A stretch of DNA of 7,733 nucleotides from Campylobacteraceae bacterium (GTDB taxonomy: Bacteria > Campylobacterota > Campylobacteria > Campylobacterales > Sulfurovaceae): the NCBI GenBank assembly GCA_026982175.1, contig JALSHP010000386.1:1-7733 (forward strand), read 5' to 3'. The notes under the pieces are model-generated. The model did no database searches and was not told the origin of the DNA. It saw only the letters and a list, made by a program, of their open reading frames with translations. Both the position numbers and the translations under genes were made by a program. This document shows positions 6,273-7,733 of the stretch, in pieces. How positions within the stretch are numbered: position 1 is the stretch's first letter; every line of letters begins with the position of its first letter.

Positions 6273-7612
6273 TATATCCCCACCATGAGTTTGAAAATCT
6301 TAAATAAGCTCGATACAATAAAAAAAGCCAAGAATGGATAGAACACAAAGTAGATCACAAAAGGGGCAAAAAAACCTCCCTCTTCTTCATCTAAAGTCTG
6401 TTCATAGCGACGCTTTTTTATCCAGTAGATACCCCAAACAGAGAGGATGAATAGAATAATCCAAACAAAATAGTTAAAACGCATTATCTCCTCTCGTATC
6501 TGCACTGTGAGCTTTGAGGAGATATTGATGTCAATGGGTGAGAGGCTTAAGGTGTAGCTTCCTTTTGGCAGATTGAGATAGACCAATACTTCTTTTGCAT
6601 CATCTTCCCATGTGGGGAGTTTTAGATGCTTGGTAGTGCTAATCTTAGGATTAATATAGGTGATGGTCTTATTGATAGAGAAGAGTGTCTCCTCTTTTTG
6701 TTTAATTGTTAGGTTAAAGTTATTTAAGGCTTTTTTTGAGGTGGCATCGAGTGTTAAGGTGGTTAAATATTTTTCAGAGGAGATGTTAAACTCTTTACTA
6801 TTCTCTTTGAGGTTTGAGCCAAAAACGCTTGTAACTGCTTTTCCTTGATTAGCAAGAAAAAAAACAAAAAGTGTTGTCAAAAGTATGCTTAAGGCGATGG
6901 CAGAGATTTTGAGAAAGGGTTTAAAAAAGTTTTCTCCAAAACCTAAAAGTTCATGGACACCATTGTTTTTGACACGTTCATCTTGGGGAACATCAAAGGC
7001 TTCATAGACCAAGGTATTGTCAAGATATTTGGAGGCATAAAACTCCATCTCATTTTTTGTTCGTTCCATGCTAATACCAAATGGTGGGGCATACATATCA
7101 ATAATTCTTATTTTATCATGCTTCTTGGCTACCCATGTGAGTTCGCCCTCAATGTAGCTAATTTTTGCTGTGTAGGGTGCTTCTACTTTATAGTTAAGCT
7201 CATGAAGCGTAATGGACTCAATACGGTTCATCTCATCCCAAACTAAAAGGGGCAGATGGCGTTCACGTTTGGCGTAACTAATGTGACCTTTTTCATAAGT
7301 AAGCCATGCATAACCATAAAGAGGTGAAAAGAGTAGAAAATCGTCCCAAAAAAACTCATGGTCTATTTCGGTATAGGTCACACGCCCAATGATGGTGTAC
7401 TCTATGTTCTCTATGAACCCTTTCATGCCTATTTTAAAGGGGAGTTCATGCTCATGTTGGGTGTTTTTGAAATTACCCAAAATTGCAAACTCATTGTCAA
7501 TGTCTAAAATGCTTTTACAGTAAGCACAGGTGATGCTCTTGACGCGTCCTCCACCGTTGAACTGCAATGGAGCTGCACATTTGGGGCATTTAATCGCGTT
7601 TATACTACTCAT
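6272..7612 (-). CDS. Zinc-ribbon DUF4178 protein with three-helix membrane tail and periplasmic segment
   Basis: The 446-residue product begins with a zinc ribbon, CPKC (9-12) and CAYC (29-32). A DUF4178-type domain follows (about 57-180), recognisable from IGMKGFIENIEYTIIGRV (61-78), FFWDDFLLF (87-95) and YGYAWLTYEKGH (99-110). Hydrophobic helices lie at about 233-254, 380-398 and 414-436. By the positive-inside rule (KKRR at 399-402), the ribbon and DUF4178 domain are cytoplasmic and residues 255-378 periplasmic. That segment is Thr/Lys-rich and looks beta-structured (LTLDATSKKALNNFNLTI, LNLPKGSYTLSLSPI). The role of DUF4178 is not established. GAGG upstream of the ATG, within the end of the preceding gene, is the probable ribosome binding site. 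Genes on both sides lie within 2 nt, so it is an operon member, perhaps the scaffold or sensor linking cytoplasm and envelope. Confidence 0.9.
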   Translation of the reverse strand: MSSINAIKCPKCAAPLQFNGGGRVKSITCAYCKSILDIDNEFAILGNFKNTQHEHELPFKIGMKGFIENIEYTIIGRVTYTEIDHEFFWDDFLLFSPLYGYAWLTYEKGHISYAKRERHLPLLVWDEMNRIESITLHELNYKVEAPYTAKISYIEGELTWVAKKHDKIRIIDMYAPPFGISMERTKNEMEFYASKYLDNTLVYEAFDVPQDERVKNNGVHELLGFGENFFKPFLKISAIALSILLTTLFVFFLANQGKAVTSVFGSNLKENSKEFNISSEKYLTTLTLDATSKKALNNFNLTIKQKEETLFSINKTITYINPKISTTKHLKLPTWEDDAKEVLVYLNLPKGSYTLSLSPIDINISSKLTVQIREEIMRFNYFVWIILFILSVWGIYWIKKRRYEQTLDEEEGGFFAPFVIYFVFYPFLAFFIVSSLFKIFKLMVGI

Positions 7613-7614
7613 TT

Positions 7615-7733
7615 TTAGAGAACCTCAATGGCTAAGGGGTCAATCCATTGACCTTTAAAGGTCATGGTTTCATTTTCTGCGAATTCAAGGGTCAATAGCT
7701 CTCCATTACCTCGGCTTAAGTGAACATATTGAT
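7615..7733 (-). CDS. C-terminal 38 residues of an unidentified protein, first visible gene of the operon
   Basis: An open frame enters from the right edge and ends at TAA (7615-7617), two bases before the DUF4178 ATG. The visible residues read QYVHLSRGNGELLTLEFA and then ENETMTFKGQWIDPLAIEVL, with an alternating pattern suggesting a beta-rich cytoplasmic ending. It has no hydrophobic helix or cysteine. The tight spacing and the start signal for the next gene placed inside this one argue that it is real and co-transcribed. It is too short to identify. A second DUF4178-like protein, or an enzyme such as an AdoMet decarboxylase, would be plausible from the known company of these genes, but nothing visible supports either. 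Confidence 0.7.
   Translation of the reverse strand, partial: QYVHLSRGNGELLTLEFAENETMTFKGQWIDPLAIEVL

Noticed and set aside
6050..6348. Two alternative minus-strand frames overlapping the small exported protein (62 and 72 residues)
   Set aside because: They overlap DUF4178 or DUF350 awkwardly and lack starts tied to a neighbouring stop. The 6090-6272 frame alone has a TAATG junction and an exported-protein layout.
6660..7246. Plus-strand frames opposite DUF4178 (62 and 97 residues)
   Set aside because: They are antisense to strongly supported coding sequence, with no start signals or recognisable domains.
1..7733. CRISPR arrays, tRNA or rRNA genes, insertion sequences
   Set aside because: No regularly spaced repeats, no cloverleaf-like segments and no transposase-like frames were seen on either strand.

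Overview
The window looks like chromosomal DNA of a Campylobacterota (epsilonproteobacterial) species, perhaps near Sulfurimonas, Sulfurovum or Arcobacter. The signs are the class I ribonucleotide reductase sequence, a carboxynorspermidine decarboxylase (the spermidine route typical of this phylum), low GC, and promoters of the T-rich, extended -10 (TGnTATAAT) kind. The genus cannot be fixed from the sequence alone.

Layout. At the left edge, on the + strand, is the 3' two thirds of nrdA (2-1588), the catalytic subunit of class I ribonucleotide reductase. It converges, with 11 nt between stop codons, on a divergent nspC-like decarboxylase gene (1600-2679, minus). The nrdA terminator hairpin lies inside the last codons of that gene. 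A 153-nt spacer (2680-2832) holds promoter-like elements on both strands and a small inverted repeat. Next is an AT-rich Schlafen/AlbA-type ATP-binding regulator gene (2833-4287, minus) with its own extended -10 promoter and a good ribosome binding site.

The right half (4336-7733, minus) is one compact operon that continues past the right edge. In transcription order it encodes the C-terminus of an unidentified protein, a zinc-ribbon/DUF4178 protein with a three-helix membrane tail and a periplasmic segment, a 60-residue exported Ser/Tyr-rich peptide, a single-unit DUF350 membrane protein, and a seven-helix membrane protein with a spermidine-synthase (aminopropyltransferase) catalytic domain. 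Junctions are a 2-nt gap, a TAATG overlap, a 21-nt gap and a second TAATG overlap. The last gene has no Shine-Dalgarno sequence, so it is probably translated by coupling to DUF350.

How the genes work together. Related associations of DUF4178, DUF350, membrane-fused aminopropyltransferase and small secreted proteins occur in other bacteria and have been discussed as envelope-stress or amidoligase-linked systems (recalled, not searched). The version here is an envelope-located module whose substrate and product are not known. It is the most interesting part of the window, because Campylobacterota usually make spermidine without decarboxylated AdoMet, the normal aminopropyl donor. nspC, two genes downstream on the same strand, encodes a polyamine-pathway enzyme, but the AlbA-type gene with its own promoter separates it from the operon.
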